The notes below the pieces were generated by a model, which was not told where the DNA came from, did not search any database, and saw only the letters and a program-made list of their open reading frames with translations. The position numbers and the translations under genes are program-made. A stretch of 39,297 nt of DNA from CAZFVY01 sp964522665 (GTDB lineage Bacteria; Verrucomicrobiota; Verrucomicrobiia; Limisphaerales; CAZFVY01), in NCBI GenBank assembly GCA_964522665.1, contig CAZFVY010000067.1, positions 1-39,297 on the forward strand. The letters are read 5' to 3'. Below, one piece after another: positions 16,537-25,329 of this stretch. Numbering within the stretch: the stretch's first letter is position 1; each line of letters begins with the position of its first letter.

Positions 16537-17760
16537 TCACGTGGTGGTCGCCAGGTCGATTTTGCCTTTGAGCATTTTCTTGGGGCCGGTGGCGTTGGGA
16601 AGGATGTCGAACGAAAAGATTTCGGTCGGCACGTAGAGGGTGGCGCAGGCGTTCGGAATATCGACGATGCCGCTGATACGGCCCTCGACCGGGGCGGTGC
16701 CGAGGATCGCGTAGGCTTGCTCGCCGGTGAACCCGAATTTCTTGAGGTATTCGATGGCGTTGAGGCAGGCGCGGCGATAGGCCACGTGGGCGTCGAGGTA
16801 GTATTGCTTGCCCTGTTCGTCCACGGAGATGCCTTCGAAGATCAGAAAGCGCGTGTATTTCGGCTCGACCGGGCTGGGTTGGAAGATCGGATTGGTGATC
16901 GCGTATTTCTTCATGCCGCCCTTGATCAGGCTCACGCGCAGGTCGAGGTAACCGGCCATCTCGATGGCGCCACAGAAGGTGATCTCCCCGTCGCCCTGCG
17001 AGAAGTGAATGTCCCCCATCGAGAGACCGCCGCCTTTCACATAGACCGGGAAATAGACCTTGGCGCCGCGGCTCAGGTTCTTGATGTCGCAATTGCCACC
17101 ATGTTCGCGCGGCGGCACGGTGCGGACGGCTTCCTTGGCTGCTTCTTTGGCCGCGGCGGCTTTCATGCCACCCATGTGCGCCGTGGGCGCGTAGGGGAGC
17201 GCGCAGAGCGGCGGCACGCGGTTCGGGTCGGTGGCGAACAGCTCGGACTCGCGTTTGTTCCAGGTGTCGAGGAGTTCCTTGGAGGGCAAACAGCCGATCA
17301 GCCCGGGATGCATGATGCCCGCGAATTCGACGCCGGGAATATGGCGGGAGTTCGCGTACACGCCGCTGAAATGCCAGCAAGCCTTCCGCGCGTCGGGAAA
17401 ATGTTCGGTGAGAAACCCACCGCCGTTCGTCTTCGCGAAGATGCCGGTGAAGCCCCATTCGAACTCGGGCAGCACGCCGATGTCGAGAATGTCCACGACC
17501 AACAGATCGCCCGGCTCGGCGCCTTCGACGCCAATCGGGCCGCTCAGGTAATGCACCTTGGTCAGATCGACGTCCCGGACGTCATTGGCGCTGTCGTCAT
17601 CGAGGATCTGGCCGCCGGTCCAGTCCACGCACTCGACGCGGAATTCGTCGCCCGGTTTGACGTAGGCCACCATCGGGATGTCCGGGTGCCAGCGATTGTG
17701 GATCATCGCCTGCTTGGCGGCCGGGGTCTTGAAGTCAACTTCGATCAGAGTTTTAGGCAT
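16537..17760 (-). CDS. fmdA: formamidase (acetamidase/formamidase family)
   Basis: The 407-residue cytoplasmic enzyme would hydrolyse formamide to formate and ammonium. Its length equals that of Methylophilus FmdA, and it has the family's H-N-R-W-H-P-D-I-P near residue 21, D-W-T-G-G-Q-I near residue 46 and S-M-G-D-I-H-F-S-Q-G-D-G-E-I near residue 245. The start is firm: AAAGGA lies six bases before the ATG. It begins 36 bp after the urtE stop, so it is cotranscribed with the transporter. The stronger ribosome site than those of the transporter genes suggests high translation. Being fed by a Urt-type importer, it defines the operon as a nitrogen-scavenging system. Confidence 0.95.
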   Translation of the reverse strand: MPKTLIEVDFKTPAAKQAMIHNRWHPDIPMVAYVKPGDEFRVECVDWTGGQILDDDSANDVRDVDLTKVHYLSGPIGVEGAEPGDLLVVDILDIGVLPEFEWGFTGIFAKTNGGGFLTEHFPDARKACWHFSGVYANSRHIPGVEFAGIMHPGLIGCLPSKELLDTWNKRESELFATDPNRVPPLCALPYAPTAHMGGMKAAAAKEAAKEAVRTVPPREHGGNCDIKNLSRGAKVYFPVYVKGGGLSMGDIHFSQGDGEITFCGAIEMAGYLDLRVSLIKGGMKKYAITNPIFQPSPVEPKYTRFLIFEGISVDEQGKQYYLDAHVAYRRACLNAIEYLKKFGFTGEQAYAILGTAPVEGRISGIVDIPNACATLYVPTEIFSFDILPNATGPKKMLKGKIDLATTT

Positions 17761-17796
17761 TGGTTTTCCTTTGCTGGGGTTGGGTTGAGTTCGAAT

Positions 17797-18486
17797 TTAT
17801 ACGGAAAGCAGGGCTTTGACTTTATCGGCGTCGAGATTGGCGCGCGCGGCCTCGTGGACGAAGCTGCCGCGCTCGATGACGAACGCCCGGTCGCAAACCT
17901 CCATCATGAAGCTCACGACTTGTTCAGAAACGATGATCGCCAATTTGCGCATCCGGCGGATTTCTTTCAGCGCGCGGGCGATATCCTTGATGATCGACGG
18001 CTGGATGCCTTCGGTCGGTTCATCGAGCAGCAGCACCTTGGGGTCCGACGCCAGCGCGCGGGCGATCGCCAGTTGTTGTTGTTGGCCGCCGGAGAGATTG
18101 CCGCCTTTGCGATTGCGCATGTCGCGGAGCACTGGAAAGAGCGCGTAAATCTCGTCCCAAACGCTTTGCGCGAGCGGCCCGCGAGCGCCGGTCAAAATAT
18201 TTTCGGTGACGGTCAGCGAGGGAAAGATCATCCGGCCCTGCGGCACGAAACCAACGCCCCCGCGCACGCGTTCGTACGATGACAGTCCGGAGATTTCCCG
18301 GTCGCCGAGTTTGATCGAGCCGGACCGGGATGGGAGCATCCCGATGAGCGACTTGAGCAGCGTGGTCTTGCCCATGCCGTTGCGCCCGAGAATAACCAGA
18401 ATCTCTTCCGGCGGGACTTGAAAAGTGAGGTCGTGAATGACCTGACTCTGACCGTAGCCGACTTCGAGGTTGGTGACGGAAAACAT
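17797..18486 (-). CDS. urtE: urea/short-amide ABC transporter ATPase UrtE
   Basis: The 229-residue ATPase is the second nucleotide-binding subunit of the importer. It shows Walker A GRNGMGKTT (about residues 35-43), the signature L-S-G-G-Q-Q-Q-Q-L-A-I-A-R, Walker B V-L-L-L-D-E-P-T-E-G-I-Q-P-S, and the switch region in which the usual His is replaced (I-V-S-E-Q). The E-P-T-E-G-I-Q-P-S-I-I run is characteristic of UrtE. ATG at 18486 is five bases past the urtD stop; a longer upstream frame only overlaps urtD and is ignored. Confidence 0.93.
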   Translation of the reverse strand: MFSVTNLEVGYGQSQVIHDLTFQVPPEEILVILGRNGMGKTTLLKSLIGMLPSRSGSIKLGDREISGLSSYERVRGGVGFVPQGRMIFPSLTVTENILTGARGPLAQSVWDEIYALFPVLRDMRNRKGGNLSGGQQQQLAIARALASDPKVLLLDEPTEGIQPSIIKDIARALKEIRRMRKLAIIVSEQVVSFMMEVCDRAFVIERGSFVHEAARANLDADKVKALLSV

Positions 18487-18491
18487 AAAGA

Positions 18492-19238
18492 TCAGTGGCC
18501 GAGGTAAACGTCGATGACCTTGGGGTCGTTTTGAACCTTCTCCATCGTGCCCTCGGCGATGATCTTGCCGAGATGCAGGACGGTGACTTTGCGGGCGATG
18601 CGCGAGACGAACTCCATATCGTGCTCGATGATGATGATCGCGCGGCCCTGCGCGAGGCGCTTCAGCAACTCGGCGGTTTGCTCGCGTTCCACCGGACTCA
18701 TGCCGGCGACCGGTTCGTCGAGCATCAAGAGGTCGGGTTCCTGCATCAGCAACATGCCGATCTCCAGCCACTGTTTCTGGCCGTGGCTCAGGAACGCGCC
18801 TTCGATGTCGAGGTAGTCCTTGAGGAAGATTTCCTCCGCCACCTTGTGAATCCGCTCGTCGATTTCCGCGGTCCGTTGAAAGGCCAGGCAGCCCATGACG
18901 GTGCGGCCTTTCGGATACGAGACCTCGAGGTTTTCAAAGACGGTCAAGTTTTCGTAAATCGACGGGGTCTGGAATTTACGCCCCACGCCGGAGTGGACGA
19001 TTTGGTGTTCCGCCAGGCCGACCAACTCGCGGTTGTTGAACTTGATGCTGCCGCCGGTCGGCCGCGTTTTGCCGCAGATCATGTCGAGCACGGTGGTTTT
19101 GCCGGCGCCGTTCGGGCCGATGATCACGCGCAGTTCGTTCTTTTCGAGATAGAGCGTGAGGCCATCGACCGCTTTGAAGCCATCGAACGAGACCGTCAGG
19201 TCTTCGATCGCAAGGAGGAAGTTCGTATCTGAACTCAT
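18492..19238 (-). CDS. urtD: urea/short-amide ABC transporter ATPase UrtD
   Basis: The 248-residue ATPase has Walker A G-P-N-G-A-G-K-T-T, the signature L-S-H-G-Q-K-Q-W-L-E-I-G, which is diagnostic for UrtD, Walker B L-L-M-L-D-E-P-V-A-G-M-S and the switch H-D-M. It works as the partner of UrtE below the UrtB-UrtC channel. Its ATG overlaps the urtC stop by four bases (ATGA), so translation is coupled. A GGTGAAGAG stretch before the ATG can serve as ribosome site. Confidence 0.95.
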   Translation of the reverse strand: MSSDTNFLLAIEDLTVSFDGFKAVDGLTLYLEKNELRVIIGPNGAGKTTVLDMICGKTRPTGGSIKFNNRELVGLAEHQIVHSGVGRKFQTPSIYENLTVFENLEVSYPKGRTVMGCLAFQRTAEIDERIHKVAEEIFLKDYLDIEGAFLSHGQKQWLEIGMLLMQEPDLLMLDEPVAGMSPVEREQTAELLKRLAQGRAIIIIEHDMEFVSRIARKVTVLHLGKIIAEGTMEKVQNDPKVIDVYLGH

Positions 19239-20389
19239 GACTCTTCACCTTTCGTCGCGGGCGTCGCCATTTTGGGAGTGACCATCGGTCCAACGGTCTG
19301 GAGTTTGCCCAACCCAGGCAGGACCTTTTTCTTGAGCATTTCCCCGATCCCGGCCACGCCGTTCGGGAACAGCACCACCACCGCGATGAAAAGTCCGCCC
19401 ATCAGGAACAACCAGAGTTGCGGGAACGTTTCTGAGAAAAGGCTCTTGCCGGTGTTGACCAGGAGCGTGCCGTACACCGCGCCGTAGAGTGAATTCTTGC
19501 CGCCGACGGCCGCGAAGATGACCATCTCAATCGACGGCACGATCCCGACCAGCGAGGGTGAGATGAAGCCGACTTGCAACACGAAGAGAGCGCCGCCGAC
19601 GCCCGCCAGCGCCGCGGCGAGGCAGAACGCGAAGATCTTGAACGCCGAGACGTCGTAACCGGAGAAACGGACGCGGTCTTCCCGATCCCTCATCGCCACC
19701 AGCATCTTGCCCATTTTGCCGGACAAGAGCCATTGGCCGAAAAGAATCGTCAGGAGTATCAGGCCGCAGGTGACGAAGTACAGAACATACTGCGCGTGTT
19801 TGGTGCGGATGTCCCAACCCAGGAGCGTCTTCAGGTCGGTGATGCCGTTGCGGCCGCCGGTGTAGCCCTGGTTGCCGTCGATTCCGAGCGAGAGAATCAG
19901 CGCCATCGCCTGCGTGATGATCGCGAAATAGACGCCGCCCACCCGCCGCTTGAACATCGCCAAACCGACGATCAGCGCGACCAAACTGGGCAGCACGATC
20001 ACCGCCATGAGACTGAACGGCAGGTGCTTGAACGGAACCCAAAACGCGGGCAGCGCCTTCAATTGGTTCCAGTCCATGAAGTCGGGAATGCCGGGGGTCG
20101 ATTGAATCTTGGTGGCAATCGGGTCCGACGCTTCGAGCTTGAGAAACATGGCCATGCAATAGCCGCCCAACCCGAAGAACACGCCCTGCCCCAGGCTCAG
20201 CACGCCGGCCTTGCCCCAGAGAATGACCAGGCCGAGCGCGACGAAGCTGTAAGTCAGATACTTGCCGACCAGGTTGAGACGGAAGATGTCGAGCGAGAGC
20301 GGCAAAACGAGGAGCAACAGCAGCGCGACCGCGCCGAACTGCGCCAATTCGTTTTTGCCACCGAGGATGCGCGAAATGAGTTTGTTCAT
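19235..20389 (-). CDS. urtC: urea/short-amide ABC transporter permease UrtC
   Basis: The 384-residue membrane protein is of the LivM type. About ten hydrophobic segments include the family's G-K-A-G-V-L-S-L-G-Q-G-V-F-F-G-L-G-G-Y near residue 60 and A-A-V-G-G-K-N-S-L-Y-G-A near residue 300. With UrtB it forms the inner-membrane pathway. It starts 19 bp after the urtB stop and overlaps urtD by four bases. The Ala/Pro/Thr-rich cytoplasmic tail (KMATPATKGEES) is short. Confidence 0.94.
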   Translation of the reverse strand: MNKLISRILGGKNELAQFGAVALLLLLVLPLSLDIFRLNLVGKYLTYSFVALGLVILWGKAGVLSLGQGVFFGLGGYCMAMFLKLEASDPIATKIQSTPGIPDFMDWNQLKALPAFWVPFKHLPFSLMAVIVLPSLVALIVGLAMFKRRVGGVYFAIITQAMALILSLGIDGNQGYTGGRNGITDLKTLLGWDIRTKHAQYVLYFVTCGLILLTILFGQWLLSGKMGKMLVAMRDREDRVRFSGYDVSAFKIFAFCLAAALAGVGGALFVLQVGFISPSLVGIVPSIEMVIFAAVGGKNSLYGAVYGTLLVNTGKSLFSETFPQLWLFLMGGLFIAVVVLFPNGVAGIGEMLKKKVLPGLGKLQTVGPMVTPKMATPATKGEES

Positions 20390-20408
20390 GGTAGATCAGG
20401 CTGGATGG

Positions 20409-21332
20409 TTAAGAACGAACTTTACCGGGGAACAATCCCTGCGGCCGGATCATTAGGACGGTGACGATCAGCAGCAGCACCGCGACCTTCCCCATCGTCC
20501 CTTGCAGGAAGAATTCGCACACCGATTGGCCCTGCGCGATGCCGAACGCGGAGGCGACCGTGCCCAACAAGCTGGCGGCTCCGCCGAACACCACCACGAG
20601 AAAGGTGTCCACAATGTAACGCGACCCGCTGTCCGGCCCGGTGGAACCGATGGTCGTGAAGGCCGCGCCGGCCACGCCGGCGATGCCGCAACCGAGGCAG
20701 AACGTGAAGCGATCGACTAATTTAGTGTTGATGCCGACCGCGCCGCTCATGTTGCGGTTCTGCACGGTTGCCCGCATTTGCAGGCCAATGCGCGACCGAT
20801 ACATGAACGCCCAGACCGCGAACGTCAGCAGGAGCGTCAAGCCCATCACGAACACGCCGTTGATCGGGATGTCGATGGTGGCGGTCGGCTTGAAGGATCC
20901 CATCAACCAATCCGGCAGCGTGGGGGTCACTTCCCGGGCGCCGAAGATCGAGCGGAAACTTTGCTGCATGACAAGGCTCAAGCCCCACGTGGCCAGCAGC
21001 GTGTCCAAGGGACGTTTATACAAGAACCGGATCAACGACCACTCGACGAGGAGTCCGACGAGCGCGGCGGCCAGAAACGCGACGCCAATGGCGATGATGA
21101 AGTAATAGGGGACCAGCGCCGGAAGGTGGTTATGCACGATCTCGGAGCAGAGATAGACGATGTAGGCGCCCAGCGCCATGAATTCGCCGTGCGCGAGGTT
21201 CACGACGCCCATCTGGCCAAATATGATCGCCAGACCCAGCGCCATCAGGAGCAGGACACTGAACAGGCTCAGCCCGGAAAAACCCTGCATGATGAAGATC
21301 GACCAGAGTTCGGAAGCGGAATAGTGCGACAT
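20409..21332 (-). CDS. urtB: urea/short-amide ABC transporter permease UrtB
   Basis: The 307-residue LivH-type permease has about eight membrane segments and the conserved G-V-V-N-L-A-H-G-E-F-M-A-L-G-A-Y motif at about residues 41-56. It is the short form; proteobacterial UrtB proteins carry an extra N-terminal periplasmic region of about 200 residues that is missing here. The upstream gene is urtA, 82 bp away, with a 7-bp-stem hairpin in the gap. Confidence 0.94.
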   Translation of the reverse strand: MSHYSASELWSIFIMQGFSGLSLFSVLLLMALGLAIIFGQMGVVNLAHGEFMALGAYIVYLCSEIVHNHLPALVPYYFIIAIGVAFLAAALVGLLVEWSLIRFLYKRPLDTLLATWGLSLVMQQSFRSIFGAREVTPTLPDWLMGSFKPTATIDIPINGVFVMGLTLLLTFAVWAFMYRSRIGLQMRATVQNRNMSGAVGINTKLVDRFTFCLGCGIAGVAGAAFTTIGSTGPDSGSRYIVDTFLVVVFGGAASLLGTVASAFGIAQGQSVCEFFLQGTMGKVAVLLLIVTVLMIRPQGLFPGKVRS

Positions 21333-21371
21333 AGCTTAATCAGGTTCGGGTGGTTTGGTTGGGCGAGCGGC

Positions 21372-21394
21372 CGGCGGGTTGGCTAGCCCCGCCG
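21372..21394 (-). promoter_or_regulatory. hairpin between urtA and urtB
   Basis: CGGCGGG (21372-21378) pairs with CCCGCCG (21388-21394) in the only sizeable gap inside the transporter genes. There is no U-tract. It could protect the urtA message or lower read-through, which would keep the binding protein in excess over the permeases, as is common for binding-protein operons. This is inference from position. Confidence 0.35.
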
Positions 21395-21414
21395 ACCGCC
21401 GCATGGCGGATGGC

Positions 21415-22683
21415 TTATTGATAACCCTTCGGGAACGGATTCGGCTCGATCAGCGCGGATTCGTAAAGGACTTTGGCCTGGCCATCGGTCTGCCACTGGC
21501 CAATGCGCAACTTGCTCCACAGATGGTGATTCTCATGCACCTTGACGTACCCCTCCGGCGCCTTGGTGAACTCAATGCCAGGCGAGGCGGCGGCGACTTT
21601 GTCGATGTCAAAGCTGCCCGCTTTTTCCACCGAGAGCTTCCAGAGCCACGGCCCGAGGTACGCGGCCTGGGTCACGTCGCCGATGACGGCCTTGGCGCCG
21701 TATTTGGCTTTGAACGCCTCGACGAACGGCTGGTTATTCGGGTTCTCCAGGCTTTGGAAATACTTCATCGCCGAGTAGAAACCGACCAGATTTTCCCCGC
21801 CGATGCCCAGCGCCTCATCCTCGGTGACTGAGATGGTCAGCAGGTTCCATTTGTCGCTGGTGATGCCCGCGGCCTTGAGTTGCTTGTAAAAGGAGACGTT
21901 ACTGCCACCGACGATGATGGCGTAGATGACGTCCGGCTTCTTCAGCTTGATCTTGTTGATGAGCGAGCCGAACTGGGTGTGGCCCAGCGCGTAGTATTCC
22001 TCGCCGACGACCGTGCCGCCCAGGACGTTCTCAATGTGCTTGCGGGCGATCTTGTTCGAAGTGCGCGGCCAGATGTAATCGGAGCCGATCAGGTAGAAAG
22101 TCTTCGCCTTCTTTTCCTTCGCCATCCAATCCAGCCCGGCGAGAATCTGCTGCGTCGCCTCCTGCCCGGTGTAGATCACGTTTTTCGACTGCTCCAGCCC
22201 CTCGTAAAACGTGGGGTAATAGAGCATGCCGTTTTCCTTTTCAAACACCGGCAGCACCGCCTTGCGCGAGGCGGAGGTCCAACAGCCGAAGACCGCCGCC
22301 ACTTTGTCGTTCACGAGGAGCTTCTTGGCTTTCTCCGCGAACGTCGGCCAATCACTCGCTCCGTCCTCGACGATGATCTTGATCTTCCGCCCGAGGATGC
22401 CGCCCGAGGCGTTGATTTGTTCGATCGCCAACTGCTCGGCTTCGATCGAGCCGGTTTCACTGATCGCCATGGTGCCGGTCGCCGAATGCAACTGGCCGAC
22501 CGTGACGGTGTCATCGGTGATGGCCAAGCCGGTGGTGTTCACGGTGGCCGTCGGAAAGTCGGCCGCGCGGAGTTGGCCGGCTGCGAGGCCGGCCGAGGCG
22601 AGCAGGGCCGCCAGGACGACGCGCGTCCGCTTGAGGGTTTTTAGGTATGCGTGGTTGGATTTCATTTCATTGGTTGGTTTCAT
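21415..22683 (-). CDS. urtA: urea/short-amide binding protein UrtA
   Basis: The 422-residue periplasmic binding protein has a signal sequence (core RVVLAALLASAGLAAG, probable cleavage before ADF). Its mature sequence is typical of UrtA/FmdD: V-G-Q-L-H-S-A-T-G-T-M-A-I-S-E, a G-I-L-G-R-K-I segment, F-G-C-W-T-S-A-S-R-K-A-V and P-T-F-Y-E-G-L-E, with GGSNVSFYKQ later. UrtA and the amide-binding FmdD of Methylophilus belong to the same family and cannot be separated by eye, so the ligand may be urea, formamide or acetamide. ATG at 22665 is an alternative start giving a shorter n-region. The gene starts 20 bp after the preceding NrtA/NasS-like gene. Confidence 0.93.
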   Translation of the reverse strand: MKPTNEMKSNHAYLKTLKRTRVVLAALLASAGLAAGQLRAADFPTATVNTTGLAITDDTVTVGQLHSATGTMAISETGSIEAEQLAIEQINASGGILGRKIKIIVEDGASDWPTFAEKAKKLLVNDKVAAVFGCWTSASRKAVLPVFEKENGMLYYPTFYEGLEQSKNVIYTGQEATQQILAGLDWMAKEKKAKTFYLIGSDYIWPRTSNKIARKHIENVLGGTVVGEEYYALGHTQFGSLINKIKLKKPDVIYAIIVGGSNVSFYKQLKAAGITSDKWNLLTISVTEDEALGIGGENLVGFYSAMKYFQSLENPNNQPFVEAFKAKYGAKAVIGDVTQAAYLGPWLWKLSVEKAGSFDIDKVAAASPGIEFTKAPEGYVKVHENHHLWSKLRIGQWQTDGQAKVLYESALIEPNPFPKGYQ

Positions 22684-22703
22684 TATTTAGTCGGACCGAA
22701 AAA

Positions 22704-24020
22704 TCAGAACGCGAGCGCGGCGAACGCGGGCGCGCCGCAGGCGGCTCCGGTCGCGGCGAGCGATTTCCGGGCGGCGGGAGCGAGGCCTGCCGGCTGAACC
22801 GCGCGGCCGCGCGGAACGGCGGCGGTCGGTTCCGGTGAGCCGGGATCGACCGGGCCGCCGGCGCGCGGTAACCGCCGCTCCAACGCCGCCGCATAGAGAT
22901 CCCCGCGAAACACCTTCGCGATGGCTTCAACGCGGAGGCCGCGGGCCGCCTCGCGCGGGCTGAGCGCCCGCACCAGCTCGAGCGCGCGCCGGCCGGCCGA
23001 ACGGGTGGGCGCGGAAGTCCCGAGGATGTCGCCTCCCCGCGCGCCCTCAGCCGCGGCGGGACCAGGGCCAGCGCCCGCGAGACCGTCGAGGGCGCGCTCA
23101 ATCAAACTCTCGGCGACCTCAAAGTATCCGGCGCGCGCCAGCAGCCGCGCCAGCGCGGGGCGATTGGCGGGGAGTGAACAAAACTGCCCCGCCTCGATTA
23201 ACGCCGCGATCAAAGACAAGTGCTCGTCCTCTCTTTGGCCGGCGAACTCGCGCAGGACCAACAGCGCCAATTGGGGTTGTTCCGGATCGATTTCGCTCGT
23301 TCGCGCGGCCGTCCAGCCGATCCCATCCTCGATCGCCGCGCGGTTCCAAGGCTCGGAACCGCAGAATCCGTCGAGGTAACCCTGACGAAAGCTTTCGTAC
23401 ATCAAACCGGGTGGGATCACCGTCACGCGCGCGTCGCGGAGCGGGTCAAGGCCGCCTAATTGAAGCCATTTCTGCAGACTGTGCCGTTGCGGCGAATACT
23501 CATGCGGAACCCCGAACGTTAAACTGGGCGCGCCGGACCTCGACCGAATGACTCGGGCCAGCGATTCGGCGTCATGGACGCCTTCGTCGCGCAGCTTGCG
23601 CGAAAGCGTTATGGCGCCGCCGCCGCCGCCGAGCAGCAAGCCGGTCAGGCAGGACCGCCGCACGGCGCCGAGGCCGCAATAAATCGCCCACGCCATTCCC
23701 GCGGGCGCGACCGCGGCGTCGATTTCCTCGTGGAGGAGTTTTTCCCGGATGGTGGCCCAACCGACTTCGCGGGAAAGCTCAACCTCCAATCCACGCTGGG
23801 CGAAAATCCCGAGTTCCCGCGCGGCGATCAGCGGGGAGCTTTCGAGCGTCGGGACGAAACCGAGCCGCAAGCGACTCTCGCGGGCGCCGTTCGCCCGGTT
23901 TCGGATTCTTGGTTTGGCGAACCGCATGTCCTGAGCTTCAGCACCCGTCGTGCCAAACGGGGCGCCGGGAGGGGTTAACAGGTTCTCGACGCAGCGTTGA
24001 GCAATCCTCAACGAATTCAC
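22704..24020 (-). CDS. NrtA/CmpA-family protein without export signal, possible NasS-like sensor
   Basis: The 438-residue protein carries the nitrate/bicarbonate-binding (NrtA/CmpA/NasS) fold: R-L-G-F-V-P-T-L-E-S-S-P-L-I-A-A-R-E-L-G-I-F near residue 52, L-E-V-E-L-S-R-E-V-G-W-A-T-I-R-E-K-L near residue 78, and I-F-R-x-D-L-Y-type ending near residue 370. There is no signal peptide or lipobox, so it should be cytoplasmic, like the sensor NasS. The C-terminal 70 residues are Pro/Ala/Gly-rich low complexity. It is the first gene of the urt-fmd operon. The start is GTG at 24020, preceded by GGAAGGAA; ATG at 23927 is an alternative. A TATAAT (24041-24046, minus strand) lies upstream. No NasT (ANTAR) partner is present in the window. 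Confidence 0.78.
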   Translation of the reverse strand: MNSLRIAQRCVENLLTPPGAPFGTTGAEAQDMRFAKPRIRNRANGARESRLRLGFVPTLESSPLIAARELGIFAQRGLEVELSREVGWATIREKLLHEEIDAAVAPAGMAWAIYCGLGAVRRSCLTGLLLGGGGGAITLSRKLRDEGVHDAESLARVIRSRSGAPSLTFGVPHEYSPQRHSLQKWLQLGGLDPLRDARVTVIPPGLMYESFRQGYLDGFCGSEPWNRAAIEDGIGWTAARTSEIDPEQPQLALLVLREFAGQREDEHLSLIAALIEAGQFCSLPANRPALARLLARAGYFEVAESLIERALDGLAGAGPGPAAAEGARGGDILGTSAPTRSAGRRALELVRALSPREAARGLRVEAIAKVFRGDLYAAALERRLPRAGGPVDPGSPEPTAAVPRGRAVQPAGLAPAARKSLAATGAACGAPAFAALAF

Positions 24021-24039
24021 TTTCCTTCCGCCGAGCGCA

Positions 24040-24048
24040 GATTATACT
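24040..24048. promoter_or_regulatory. overlapping divergent -10 elements
   Basis: ATTATA at 24041-24046 reads TATAAT on the minus strand (toward the urt-fmd operon), and TATACT at 24043-24048 reads on the plus strand (toward the LysR gene). They overlap, so polymerases would compete. The -35 regions are weak on both strands, as expected for a LysR-activated promoter. Confidence 0.45.
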
Positions 24049-24094
24049 GCCGTCCGTCGCGGGAGCATTCCCCTCCCCCAAAACGGTCACCGTT

Positions 24095-25015
24095 GTGAAA
24101 ACCACGATCGACAGCCAGCAATTGCGCGTTTACGTCTGCCTGGCGCGGACGCTGAACATGAGCCGCGCCGCCGCCGAGCTGGGCCTGACCGCGTCCGGCG
24201 TAAGCCTCTGCCTCAAGGCGCTGGAGGCGGACCTCGGTTGCCGGCTCTTCGAGCGCGATTCGCGCCACTTTACGCTGACGGCGGCCGGCCGCGAGTTCCT
24301 CGGCGAGGCGGAGCAGATTCTCGAGCGGATGAAACTGGCCCGCGGCAAACTCCGCGCGTCGAGCCAGGCGCGGGAAGGCCACTTGCGGATCGGCGCCGGC
24401 GCCCTGGCGTGCGAGCGGGTTCTGCCGGCGGCGCTGCGCGAATTTCGCGAGAGCTGGCCGGCCACGACGATCAAGCTCACGCACTGCTCGGCGCGCGACG
24501 TCGCGCCTTTACTGTTGGAAGACCAATTGGATTTGGCGCTGGTCACCGGCGGCGTGGCGCACGCCCGGCTGGCGCTGACGCCGTTGGCGGAGGAAAACCT
24601 GCAATTCCTCGTGCATCCGCTCCATCCGTGGGCGGTCAAGCGGAAGGTCGTCCGCGAGGAGATTCCCCGGCAACGATTGATCCTGCCGCCGGCGGACAGC
24701 GCCGAATACGCGTTGATCGAATCCTACTTTCTCGTCGAAGGCATCCGCGCGCGCCCCTTCATCGAGCTATCCAACGAGCCGGCCGCGGTGGAACTGGTGC
24801 GGCTGGACCTCGGCGCCGCGATCCTGCCGGACTGGCTGGCGGCCGAGGAGGTCGAGCGCTCCCGGCTCGCCCGGCTGCCGCTGGGACGCCGCCGCCTGAA
24901 ACGCTCATGGGGCGCGCTCCGGCCCAACGCGCGGGAGTTGAACCTGGCCGAGAATCTGTTCGTGGAGATTTGCCGCAGCATTCTCCGCAGTGTGATCGGG
25001 GCTCCGGCGCCTTGA
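24095..25015 (+). CDS. LysR-family transcriptional regulator
   Basis: The 306-residue protein has the standard LysR size. The N-terminal helix-turn-helix is clear (LNMSRAAAELGLTASGVSLC, then L-K-A-L-E-A-D-L-G-C-R-L-F-E-R), about residues 20-55. A linker helix and a two-lobed effector domain follow. GTG at 24095 is chosen because it places the domain at the usual distance from the N-terminus; a longer frame open to 23909 would add 62 unrelated residues. It is divergent from the urt-fmd operon, whose start region is about 75 bp away, so it is the probable activator or repressor of that operon. The effector is unknown; an amide or nitrogen signal is a reasonable guess. Confidence 0.9.
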   Translation: MKTTIDSQQLRVYVCLARTLNMSRAAAELGLTASGVSLCLKALEADLGCRLFERDSRHFTLTAAGREFLGEAEQILERMKLARGKLRASSQAREGHLRIGAGALACERVLPAALREFRESWPATTIKLTHCSARDVAPLLLEDQLDLALVTGGVAHARLALTPLAEENLQFLVHPLHPWAVKRKVVREEIPRQRLILPPADSAEYALIESYFLVEGIRARPFIELSNEPAAVELVRLDLGAAILPDWLAAEEVERSRLARLPLGRRRLKRSWGALRPNARELNLAENLFVEICRSILRSVIGAPAP

Positions 25016-25329
25016 ATTCCGCTCCGCGAGCCGCGAATTCGGTCCCGCCCCGGCGCCTTGACGACAGAATTGTGAAAACAACTGGGCCGGAGAACGGGCG
25101 CCGCGGAATCAATCGCGACACGGCGGATGTTGATTTTTTGTCACGCTGATTCAGTTGGCACCGAAGTTCGGCGACGGCCGCGCGCGATTTTATGTCAACG
25201 TTGACGCGCGAGCATGAGACCCATTCATGCGCGACCGCGGTTCCGCGACGCGTGATCGACTTTCATTTTCACAATGAGCGAAATGATTGGCGCGGCCGCG
25301 ACACGATGCCGACTCCGCGGATCTTCCCG
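25016..25329. other. gene-free gap between convergent units
   Basis: No gene is apparent. The only structure I see is an imperfect hairpin around 25205-25240 (CATGA...TCATG extended by CGCG with a two-base bulge). It may act as a weak two-way transcription stop between the LysR gene and the ABC permease gene, but lacks a U-tract. Confidence 0.35.

Noticed and set aside
16378..18282. A long plus-strand open frame of more than 600 codons
   Set aside because: It is antisense to fmdA and urtE, whose motifs are unmistakable. Open antisense frames are a normal by-product of GC-rich codon use.
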